20,955 nucleotides of DNA from JBEIFW01 sp040382215 (GTDB lineage Bacteria; Actinomycetota; Acidimicrobiia; Acidimicrobiales; Ilumatobacteraceae), in assembly GCA_040382215.1 (NCBI GenBank), contig JBEIFW010000046.1, positions 1-20,955 on the forward strand. Direction: 5' to 3'. The translations under genes and the position numbers were made by a program. The notes beneath the pieces are model-generated. The model ran no database searches and was not told the DNA's origin. It saw only the letters and a list, made by a program, of their open reading frames with translations. Each line of letters opens with the position of its first letter. Position 1 is the stretch's first letter. Positions 7,911 to 14,109 of the stretch are shown piece by piece.

Positions 7911-8881
7911 GCACGCCCGGCAACCCGGCGTCGGTCGTGCTCGGCCTCTGGCAGGACCGCCCGCCGCGCGAAGTCCTCGCGATCGCCGCGGCGGCCGACG
8001 CCCTCGGCTATCCCGAGCTGTGGGTCGGGGAGATGGCCACCTGGGACGCGTTCGCGCTTGCGACCGCGATCGGCCTGGCGACGGAACGGATCGAGCTGAC
8101 GATCGGGCCGCTCGCCGTGCCCGTGCGCAGCGCGATGACGATGGCGATGGGCACGGCTTCGGTCGCCGAGCTGACCGGTCGGCCGACCCACTTGGCGATC
8201 GGCACGTCGTCGACGGTCGTCGTCGAGCACTGGCATGGGCGCAGCCGGGCCCGGCCTGCCGTCCAGTTGGCCGATTCCGCCGCCGCCCTGCGCCCGCTGC
8301 TTGCGGGCGCACGCGGGCCGGGCGGCTACCGCCTGCGCCTGCCGGCCCCGACCACGTCGCTCACCATTGCGGCGCACGGACCCCGGGCCGTCGAGCTCGG
8401 CGGTCGGGTCGCCGAGCGGGTCGTGGTCAACACCGTCACCCCGGCCTCGGCCGCAGTGATCCGCGAACGCCTCGAGGACTCGGCGCGCCGGGCCGGGCGG
8501 CCGACCCCGACACTTGCTGCCTGGTTGTCGGTGTGCGTCGATCCAGGTCCGGCAACCCGGGTTCAACTCGCCAACGCGTACGCGATGTACCTGGCGGCGC
8601 CGGGCTACGGCGAGATGTTCGCCGAGGCCGGCTTCGGCGATCTCGTGACCCGGGCCCGCGCCGGTGCGGCGTTCCCCGAGCTCGTCGCCGCGCTGCCCGA
8701 CGAGTTGCCCGACGCGGTCGGCCTGCACGGATCCCTCGCCGAGATCGCGTCGCGGGTCGCCGCGTACCGTGGCGCCGGGGTCGACGAGCTGGCGCTCGCA
8801 GTCACCACCGCCGAGGACCCCGACGGCGCCCGTACGCTCGCCGCGGTCGCCGCGCTGGTCGGCGTGGGCACCTCGGGCTGA
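7907..8881 (+). CDS. LLM-class (luciferase-like) oxidoreductase, probably F420-dependent
   Basis: The 324-residue TIM-barrel flavin/F420 enzyme starts at a GTG overlapping the previous stop by 4 bases (VSTPGNPASVVLGLWQDRP). Diagnostic segments are AAAADALGYPELWVGEMATWDAFALATAIGLATERIELTIGPLAV, THLAIGTSSTVVVEHWHGRS and the C-terminal LHGSLAEIASRVAAYRGAGVDELAL, as in the bacterial luciferase/F420 dehydrogenase superfamily. I associate this layout with the MSMEG_2249-type F420 subfamily, but that is memory and not a search. F420 use is inferred from the actinobacterial context; FMN-dependent monooxygenation, as in diketocamphane monooxygenases, cannot be excluded. It is coupled to the upstream flavoprotein, so the two probably act on the same pathway. 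Confidence 0.88.
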   Translation: MSTPGNPASVVLGLWQDRPPREVLAIAAAADALGYPELWVGEMATWDAFALATAIGLATERIELTIGPLAVPVRSAMTMAMGTASVAELTGRPTHLAIGTSSTVVVEHWHGRSRARPAVQLADSAAALRPLLAGARGPGGYRLRLPAPTTSLTIAAHGPRAVELGGRVAERVVVNTVTPASAAVIRERLEDSARRAGRPTPTLAAWLSVCVDPGPATRVQLANAYAMYLAAPGYGEMFAEAGFGDLVTRARAGAAFPELVAALPDELPDAVGLHGSLAEIASRVAAYRGAGVDELALAVTTAEDPDGARTLAAVAALVGVGTSG

Positions 8882-8884
8882 CGC

Positions 8885-8896
8885 GTCGGGCCCGAC
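8885..8896. promoter_or_regulatory. Perfect 12-base palindrome, candidate operator
   Basis: GTCGGGCCCGAC reads identically on both strands. It lies in the only real gap of this four-gene cluster, overlapping where the -35 region of the proposed 8913 promoter would be. In DNA this GC-rich, perfect 12-mers arise by chance several times in a window, so the assignment rests mainly on its position. Confidence 0.2.
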
Positions 8897-8912
8897 CCTG
8901 CGCCTGCGGGGC

Positions 8913-8918
8913 TACGGT
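8913..8918 (+). promoter_or_regulatory. Candidate -10 element (TANNNT) before the crotonase gene
   Basis: TACGGT lies 8 bases before the GTG at 8927 in a 45-base gap that has no good Shine-Dalgarno sequence. This fits a leaderless internal promoter, which would allow the crotonase and nitroreductase genes to be expressed separately from the two flavoprotein genes upstream. Confidence 0.35.
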
Positions 8919-8926
8919 CGGCCGCC

Positions 8927-9706
8927 GTGGAGACCATCCGACTCGAGCGCGACGGCGACGTCCTCGTCGCCACGATCGACCACCCACGCAGCCCGATGAA
9001 CGCGATCGACGGGACGTTGCATCACGATCTCGCCGAGCTGATGCGCACCCTGCGCCAGGAGACCGAGGCCCGGGCGGTGCTGCTGACCGGGGCGGGGCGG
9101 GCGTTCTCGGCGGGTGGCGATTTCGACTGGTTCCCGACGCTACGTTCGGTGGACCGGCTCGCCGCCCTGCACCGGGAGGCCAAACAGCTGGTGTGGGACC
9201 TGCTCGACGTCCCGATCCCGGTGGTGTGCGGGCTCAACGGGCCCGCGGTCGGCCTCGGCGCGTCGGTGGCGCTGCTGTGCGACGTGATCGTCATGGCCGA
9301 CACCGCGACCGTGCTCGATCCTCACGTGCGGGTCGGGATCGTCGCCGGCGACGGTGGCGCCGCCATCTGGCCGTTGCTGGCCGGGCCGGCGATCGCCAAG
9401 CAGTACCTGCTCACCGGCGACCCCGTGCCCGCCGCCGAGGCCTACCGGCTCGGGTTGGTGAACGAGGTGGTACCCGCCGCAGACCTGCCCGCCCGGGCGC
9501 TGGCGTGGGCCCGCCGACTTGCGGCGGGCGCTCCGCTCGCCGTGCAGTACACGAAGGCGGCGGTGAACCAGCAGGTGAAGCGGGCGTTGCTCGAGAGCTT
9601 CGATCTCTCCACGGCGTTCGAGCTGATGACGTTCCTGTCCGCTGATCACCGTGAAGCGATCGACGCGATCGCGGCCAAGCGCCCACCCACGTTCGAAGGA
9701 CGATGA
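8927..9706 (+). CDS. Crotonase-superfamily enzyme with 6-oxocamphor-hydrolase-like residues, not a classical enoyl-CoA hydratase
   Basis: The 259-residue protein has the crotonase fold: VLLTGAGRAFSAGGDFDWF and CGLNGPAVGLGASVALLCDVIVMADTATVLDPHVRVGIVAGDGG, then YLLTGDPVPAAEAYRLGLVNEVVP. The two glutamates of enoyl-CoA hydratase (Glu144, Glu164 in rat) correspond to Ser113 and His133 here, so simple hydration is unlikely. His33, His133, Asp142 and Glu232 align, each at an offset of 12, with His45, His145, Asp154 and Glu244 of 6-oxocamphor hydrolase, a retro-Claisen C-C hydrolase; its His122 is Leu110 here. That comparison relies on my recollection of the enzyme. A hydrolytic ring cleavage of a cyclic diketone or CoA-bound ketone is therefore a plausible activity. 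Its stop overlaps the next gene by 4 bases (ATGA). Confidence 0.88.
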   Translation: METIRLERDGDVLVATIDHPRSPMNAIDGTLHHDLAELMRTLRQETEARAVLLTGAGRAFSAGGDFDWFPTLRSVDRLAALHREAKQLVWDLLDVPIPVVCGLNGPAVGLGASVALLCDVIVMADTATVLDPHVRVGIVAGDGGAAIWPLLAGPAIAKQYLLTGDPVPAAEAYRLGLVNEVVPAADLPARALAWARRLAAGAPLAVQYTKAAVNQQVKRALLESFDLSTAFELMTFLSADHREAIDAIAAKRPPTFEGR

Positions 9707-10377
9707 CGATGACCGAACCAGATGCGCCGCTCGGGGTGATCGACGCCTTGCTGACCACCCGGGCGATGCGCCGGTTCACCGACGAGCCGGTGACCGACGA
9801 CGAGATCCGCCAGTGCCTCGCCGCCGCCCAGCAGGCCCCGACGGGCGGCAACGTGCAGCCGCAGCAGTACCTCGTGCTCACGGACCCCGAACCCAAGGCG
9901 GTCGTCGGGGAGCTGTACCGGCTGTCCTACGAGCGCTACGAGCGGGCCCTGGGTGACCCGGCCTCGTTCCGTTCTCCCGAGGACGAAGCGTCGTGGCGGC
10001 GTACCCGCGCAGCGTCCCAGCATCTCGCCGACCACCTCCACGACGCGCCGGCTCTGGTGCTGTTCCTCCTGCCGATCATTCCGTGGGGGGCGAGCGACGA
10101 CGAGGGCTTCCTGGACATCGGGCCGCTGTACGCCTCGGTCTATCCGGCGGTGCAGAACTTCTGCGTCGCGGCCCGGGCGCTCGGGATCGGCACGGCGCTC
10201 ACGACCGTGATCCGCATCCGCACCGAGGAGGTGCGCGCCGCACTCGGCATCCCCGACGGCTACGAGATCGCGGCGCTCGTCCCGATGGGCCGCCCCATCG
10301 GCCGGTTCGGCCTGGCCCGCCGCAAACCTGCGGCCGCCGTCACCCACTGGCAGCGGTGGGGCAACCGGCAGCGCTGA
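9703..10377 (+). CDS. Nitroreductase-family FMN oxidoreductase
   Basis: The 224-residue protein is of the nitroreductase fold. The N-terminus has LLTTRAMRRFTDEPVTDDEIRQCLAAAQQAPTGGNVQPQQYLVL, containing the FMN-phosphate-binding Arg residues and the TGGNVQPQ loop. The C-terminal half has QNFCVAARALGIGTALTTV and GYEIAALVPMGRPIGRFGLARRKP, the usual family ending. It should bind FMN and use NAD(P)H; its role in the cluster could be flavin reduction for the oxygenases or reduction of an enone or quinone intermediate. Translation probably starts at ATG 9703, overlapping the crotonase stop; ATG 9709 is an in-frame alternative. It is last in the cluster and converges on the HAD gene with only 6 bases between stops. 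Confidence 0.9.
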   Translation: MTMTEPDAPLGVIDALLTTRAMRRFTDEPVTDDEIRQCLAAAQQAPTGGNVQPQQYLVLTDPEPKAVVGELYRLSYERYERALGDPASFRSPEDEASWRRTRAASQHLADHLHDAPALVLFLLPIIPWGASDDEGFLDIGPLYASVYPAVQNFCVAARALGIGTALTTVIRIRTEEVRAALGIPDGYEIAALVPMGRPIGRFGLARRKPAAAVTHWQRWGNRQR

Positions 10378-10383
10378 GCCCGG

Positions 10384-11043
10384 TCAGAGCCCGGCGAGCA
10401 ACGGCGGCAGGTCGTCGAGCGTCTCGATCCGGTGGACGCCGACCGGCGGTGTCCAGTCGTCGCCGTACCGGTCGAGCCATACGCTGACCAGACCGGCCGC
10501 GTGTGCGCCCTCGGCATCGCATGCGATCGAATCGCCGACATACACCGTGCGCCCGGGTCGGGTCCCGAGTACCTCGCAGATCAGTTCGAAGGCTGCGGCA
10601 TCCGGCTTTCGGCGTTCGGCGACGACGGCGTGCTCGAACCAGTCGCGCAGCCGCAGCCGTTCGACCTCGGCGGGGAGGTGCCGGTTGTTGGATAGCACGG
10701 CGAGCCGGTGCCGGTCGACGAGGGTGTCGAGCGTGGGCACCACATCCGGGAAGTAGCCGACCCACAGCTCCTCGCGGAACCGCCGAAGCACGAGCGCGAG
10801 GTCGGCGGCGTCGAGCTCCGGCAGCGCTGCGGGCCAATGCTGTTCGGCGGAGTCGTGCAGCGCCCAGGTGCGTCGGATGACCGTCACGCCGTTACGGCGC
10901 TCGTGCAGCACGGCGTCGGCGTAGGCGAGCAGGGCGTCGGCCACGTCGTCGCCGGCGACGTCGCCGACGGTCCGGCGGATCGCCCCGGTCCAGTCGAGCA
11001 GGGTGTCGTCGAGGTCGAACACCACGGCGTCGGGACCGGCCAT
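10384..11043 (-). CDS. HAD-superfamily hydrolase
   Basis: The 219-residue haloacid-dehalogenase-like phosphatase carries all four motifs. Motif I is VVFDLDDTLLDW (Asp10 nucleophile, Asp12). Motif II is LAVLSNNRH. Motif III is the Lys of ERRKPDAAAFELICEVLG. Motif IV is VYVGDSIACDAEGAHAAGL. The helical cap insert between motifs I and II places it in subfamily I (2-haloacid dehalogenase/phosphoglycolate-phosphatase-like or pyrimidine nucleotidase YjjG-like). The exact substrate cannot be read; a phosphorylated small metabolite is expected. The frame stays open far upstream, but MAGPDAVVFDLDD is the natural N-terminus, and a good -10 element lies 6 bases before it. The secreted-protein gene ends 32 bases upstream. 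Confidence 0.9.
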   Translation of the reverse strand: MAGPDAVVFDLDDTLLDWTGAIRRTVGDVAGDDVADALLAYADAVLHERRNGVTVIRRTWALHDSAEQHWPAALPELDAADLALVLRRFREELWVGYFPDVVPTLDTLVDRHRLAVLSNNRHLPAEVERLRLRDWFEHAVVAERRKPDAAAFELICEVLGTRPGRTVYVGDSIACDAEGAHAAGLVSVWLDRYGDDWTPPVGVHRIETLDDLPPLLAGL

Positions 11044-11049
11044 CAGCGC

Positions 11050-11079
11050 ATCGTAGGGATCGAGGTGGGCGCGGGTCAG
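11050..11079 (-). promoter_or_regulatory. Candidate leaderless promoter for the HAD gene
   Basis: On the minus strand CTGACC (11079-11074, 4 of 6 matches to TTGACA) is followed after 18 bases by TACGAT (11055-11050), a full TANNNT match, and then after 6 bases by the ATG at 11043. The -35 overlaps the stop codon of the upstream gene. This spacing predicts an mRNA beginning at or next to the start codon. Confidence 0.4.
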
Positions 11080-11825
11080 TCGTCGGCGGGCACGGCGAGC
11101 TCGCGCAGGCCGTCGCCGCCGGAGGGGATGAACCGACTGAGCCGCAGCCCGCCCACCGGGATCTGGTCCAGACCGACGACCTGTTCGAGGCAGGTGGCCC
11201 CGGCGCACTCGGTCACCACGACGCGGGCGCCCGGGAGGACGCGGAACGGCGACGGCTCGGCGTCGATGTTGCGGACGTACCAGTCCTGCCCGGCCGGAAG
11301 GGTGACCCCGTCGCGGGCGGCTTCGGTGCGTGCCGCGGTGCCCGTGTAGCGCTCGACGACGTCGATCAGTGCGACCGGTCCTGGCTGCAGGGCGACGAGA
11401 TAGCCGTAGGCGTTGGTGTCCGGGAGCACCGGGGGGATGGTCGAGCTCGGTGGCGGCAGCGGGACCGTGGTGGTCGGTGGACGCTCGCTGGTGGTCACCG
11501 GGGCCGGGGTGGTCGCGGGCGGCGGGGTGGTGGCTGGTGCCGGGGTGGTCGGGGTGGCTGCGGTGGAGGGGGTCGCCGCAGTGGTCGTCGCAGGCGGCGT
11601 CGGGACGGTGGCCCCCGGTGTTGCGGCAACGGTCGTCGTGACGGCGCTCGGTGTTCCCCCTGTCGAGGTCTTCGGCGCGGTGACGGATCCGGTCGAGGTC
11701 GAGGGACGGTCCGGCGTCGGGGCGGTGTCGGATCCCGGCGCACAGGCGACGCTCACCAGCGCAAGGGCGATTGCGCCGGCGAGGCCGACTCGAATGGGGA
11801 AGGGTCGGGAGCGGTGTGGCCGCAC
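11076..11825 (-). CDS. Thr/Pro-rich secreted protein or lipoprotein of unknown function
   Basis: The 249-residue product begins, from the GTG at 11825, with a basic stretch (RPHRSRPFPIR). A hydrophobic helix GLAGAIALALVSVACAPG follows, a signal peptide ending in a Cys at about residue 28 that may be lipidated. The lipobox is imperfect (SVAC, Ser at -3). Residues roughly 30-125 are a low-complexity linker made almost entirely of Thr, Pro, Ala, Ser and Val (TTTVAATPGATVPTPPATTT), possibly an O-glycosylated spacer. The C-terminal 110 or so residues form a compact domain (NAYGYLVALQPGPVALIDVVERYTG, GQDWYVRNIDAEPSPFRVLPGARVVV, ECAGATCLEQVV with a Cys pair). I do not recognise that domain. The start is the weakest point of the call, because the frame is open well upstream. 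Confidence 0.7.
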   Translation of the reverse strand: MRPHRSRPFPIRVGLAGAIALALVSVACAPGSDTAPTPDRPSTSTGSVTAPKTSTGGTPSAVTTTVAATPGATVPTPPATTTAATPSTAATPTTPAPATTPPPATTPAPVTTSERPPTTTVPLPPPSSTIPPVLPDTNAYGYLVALQPGPVALIDVVERYTGTAARTEAARDGVTLPAGQDWYVRNIDAEPSPFRVLPGARVVVTECAGATCLEQVVGLDQIPVGGLRLSRFIPSGGDGLRELAVPADD

Positions 11826-11947
11826 GCCGGTCCCATCGGCAGCGGCGTCCGCCGATCGAGCCCTCGAAACTTGTCGGGTTCTTGTCGGTCTGCACCGGGA
11901 GCCCCGACGTGGACGGTCGATCCTTGGAGGCGACCCGGGAGGAGCCC
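11826..11947. promoter_or_regulatory. Divergent control region between the secreted-protein gene and cysD
   Basis: This 122-base gap must contain promoters for both directions. It holds a direct repeat, TTGTCGG at 11871-11877 and again at 11882-11888, spaced 11 bases apart, one helical turn, as expected for a regulator binding one face. A GGGAGG ribosome-binding site at 11937-11942 is 5 bases from the cysD GTG and decides that start. I see no clear -10 hexamer in either direction. Confidence 0.35.
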
Positions 11948-12856
11948 GTGACGACGCCGGCGGCCATGCTGACCCATCTCGATCTGCTGGAGGCCGAGGC
12001 CATCCATCTGATGCGCGAGGTGGTCGCCGAGTGTGAGCGGCCTTGCCTGCTGTTCTCCGGCGGAAAGGACTCGACCGTTCTCGCGGAACTGGCCCGCCGG
12101 GCCTTCGCCCCTGCGCGGGTTCCGTTCCCGTTGTTGCATGTCGACACCGGGCACAACTTCGACGAGGTGCTCGAGTTTCGTGACCGGGTCGCGGCCCGCC
12201 TCGGGCTGCGTCTCCTGGTCGCATCGGTCCCGGAGGCGATCGCTGCGGGCCGTGTGGTCGAGGAGCCCGGCGCGAGCCGAAACCGACTGCAGATCCCGGT
12301 GCTCGTCGAGGCGATCGCCCGACACCGGTTCGATGCCGTGTTCGGCGGAGCCCGGCGCGACGAGGACAAGGCTCGGGCCAAGGAACGGATGGTGTCGGTG
12401 CGCGACGAGTTCTCCCAGTGGGAACCGCGACGGCAACGGCCCGAGCTGTGGTCCCTGCACAACTGCCGGGTCCGCCCCGGCGAGCACCTGCGGGTATTCC
12501 CGCTGTCGAACTGGAACGAGCTCGACGTGTGGGCGTACGTGCAGCGGGAGGGGATCGAGTTGCCCGCGCTCTACTACGCGCACCGGCGCACGGTGGTGGA
12601 GCGCGACGGGATGCTGGTGCCGATCGGCCCGTTCGCGGCTGCCCGTCCGGACGAGGAACCGTTCGAGGCGACGGTGCGGTTCCGCACCGTCGGCGACGCG
12701 ACCTGCACGGCGGCGGTGGCGTCGAGCGCATCGACCGTCGAGCAGGTGATCGTCGAGACGGCCGCCGCCACGGTGTCCGAGCGCGGCGCGACCCGGGTCG
12801 ACGACCGGATTTCCGACACCGGGATGGAAGACCGGAAACGGGAGGGCTACTTCTGA
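11948..12856 (+). CDS. cysD: Sulfate adenylyltransferase subunit 2 (small, catalytic)
   Basis: Catalytic subunit of the heterodimeric ATP sulfurylase, which makes adenosine 5'-phosphosulfate (APS) from ATP and sulfate in the cytoplasm. The 302-residue protein has the same length as the E. coli enzyme. It shows HLDLLEAEAIHLMREVVAE, the PP-loop SGGKDS from residue 37, VDTGHNFDEVLEFRD, FGGARRDEDKARAKERM, PLSNWNELDVWAYV and the strongly conserved C-terminus RISDTGMEDRKREGYF. The GTG at 11948 is chosen for its GGGAGG ribosome-binding site; ATG 11966 is a possible alternative. It overlaps cysN by one base. The gene diverges from the secreted-protein gene, and a direct heptamer repeat lies in the shared upstream region. 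Confidence 0.96.
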   Translation: MTTPAAMLTHLDLLEAEAIHLMREVVAECERPCLLFSGGKDSTVLAELARRAFAPARVPFPLLHVDTGHNFDEVLEFRDRVAARLGLRLLVASVPEAIAAGRVVEEPGASRNRLQIPVLVEAIARHRFDAVFGGARRDEDKARAKERMVSVRDEFSQWEPRRQRPELWSLHNCRVRPGEHLRVFPLSNWNELDVWAYVQREGIELPALYYAHRRTVVERDGMLVPIGPFAAARPDEEPFEATVRFRTVGDATCTAAVASSASTVEQVIVETAAATVSERGATRVDDRISDTGMEDRKREGYF

Positions 12857-14100
12857 TGGACCTCGTGCGCCTGGCGACCGCCGGCTCCGTCGACGACGGC
12901 AAGTCCACCTTGATCGGTCGGCTGTTGCACGACACCAAGAGCCTGCCGGTCGACACCCTCGCCTCGCTCGAGCGATTGAGCCTCGAGCGGGGCCTCGATC
13001 ACCTCGAGCTCGCGCTGGTCACCGACGGACTCCGAGCCGAACGCGAGCAGGGGATCACCATCGACGTGGCCCACCGGAGCTTCCAGACCAAACGGCGCCG
13101 CTTCCTGCTCGCCGACTGCCCTGGACATGTCCAGTACACGCGCAACATGGTCACCGGCGCGTCGGACGCCGATATCGCCGTCGTACTCGTCGACGCCCGG
13201 CACGGGCTGTTGGAACAGTCGCGACGGCACGCGTTCCTCGCAACGCTGCTCGGGGTACGCCACCTCGTGATCGCGGTGAACAAGATGGACCTCGTCGACT
13301 TCGCCCCCGAGGTGTTCGAGCGCATCCGGGCCGAGTTCGAGGCGTACTCGGCCAAGCTCGAGGTGCAGGACGTCGCCTTCGTCCCGATCAGCGCGCTGCA
13401 CGGTGACAACGTCGTGGCCCGGTCACCCTCGATGCCCTGGTACGAAGGCGCGACCCTGCTGCACCACCTCGAGTCGGTGCACGTGGCGGCGGATCGCAAC
13501 TACGTCGATGCCCGCTTCCCGGTGCAGCTAGTGCTGCGACCGCGCACGACCGAGCACCCCGACTACCGGGGCTACGCCGGTCGGATGGCCTCGGGAGTGT
13601 TGCGCGTCGGCGACGAGGTGGTGGCGCTGCCTGCTGGGCTTACGACCCGGGTCGTCGGGCTCGAGGTGGCCGGTCGCGCCGTGGCCGAGATCGCCCCGCC
13701 GCTGCCCGCAACGGTCCGACTGGCCGACGACATCGACCTCGGCCGGGGCGATCTGCTGTGCCGGCCCCGCAACCAGCCCACCGTCACCCGGGACCTGTCG
13801 GTGCTGGCGTGCTGGATGGACGACCGCAGCGAGCTCGTGGCCGGCCGTGCCCTGCTGGTGAAGCACACCACCCGCACGGTGCGGGCCGTCGTGCGCAGCG
13901 TCGACTACCGCGTCGACATCACCACCCTTCACCGCGCCGAGGGCCCGGAATCGTTGCGGAGCAACGACATCGGTCGGGTCACCCTGCACACCACCCAGCC
14001 GCTGATGGTCGACCCCTACCATCGCAACCGCGAAACCGGGTCGCTCGTGCTGATCGACCCGCAGACGAACGCGACCGTCGCCGGCGCCCTGGTGCGCTGA
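12856..14100 (+). CDS. cysN: Sulfate adenylyltransferase subunit 1 (GTPase), without APS kinase domain
   Basis: GTP-hydrolysing subunit that drives APS formation by CysD. The 414-residue protein has all G motifs: GSVDDGKST (residues 10-18), the G2 Thr in EQGITIDVAHR, DCPGH (87-91), NKMD (142-145) and SAL. EF-Tu-like beta-barrel domains follow (FPVQLVLRPR, GYAGRMASGVLRVGDEVVALPAG), ending VLIDPQTNATVAGALVR. It stops there, so it is a stand-alone CysN and not the CysNC fusion common in actinobacteria. APS kinase, needed to make PAPS, must come from another locus. The ATG overlaps the cysD stop in a TGATG junction. It converges on the sulfotransferase gene with 9 bases between the stops. Confidence 0.96.
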   Translation: MDLVRLATAGSVDDGKSTLIGRLLHDTKSLPVDTLASLERLSLERGLDHLELALVTDGLRAEREQGITIDVAHRSFQTKRRRFLLADCPGHVQYTRNMVTGASDADIAVVLVDARHGLLEQSRRHAFLATLLGVRHLVIAVNKMDLVDFAPEVFERIRAEFEAYSAKLEVQDVAFVPISALHGDNVVARSPSMPWYEGATLLHHLESVHVAADRNYVDARFPVQLVLRPRTTEHPDYRGYAGRMASGVLRVGDEVVALPAGLTTRVVGLEVAGRAVAEIAPPLPATVRLADDIDLGRGDLLCRPRNQPTVTRDLSVLACWMDDRSELVAGRALLVKHTTRTVRAVVRSVDYRVDITTLHRAEGPESLRSNDIGRVTLHTTQPLMVDPYHRNRETGSLVLIDPQTNATVAGALVR

Positions 14101-14109
14101 GCGCCGCCG

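Noticed and set aside
6060..8312. Very long minus-strand open frame (750 codons) opposite the second GT4 gene, the group D flavoprotein and the LLM gene
   Set aside because: It spans three well-supported plus-strand genes, its translation is Arg/Pro/Gly/Asp-rich with no motif, and it reflects the lack of stop codons in GC-rich antisense frames.
11044..12462. Upstream continuation of the HAD reading frame, which could suggest a large fusion protein
   Set aside because: The added sequence runs through the secreted-protein gene and antisense to cysD, has no domain, and the HAD N-terminus MAGPDAVVFDLDD is complete with its own promoter-like element.
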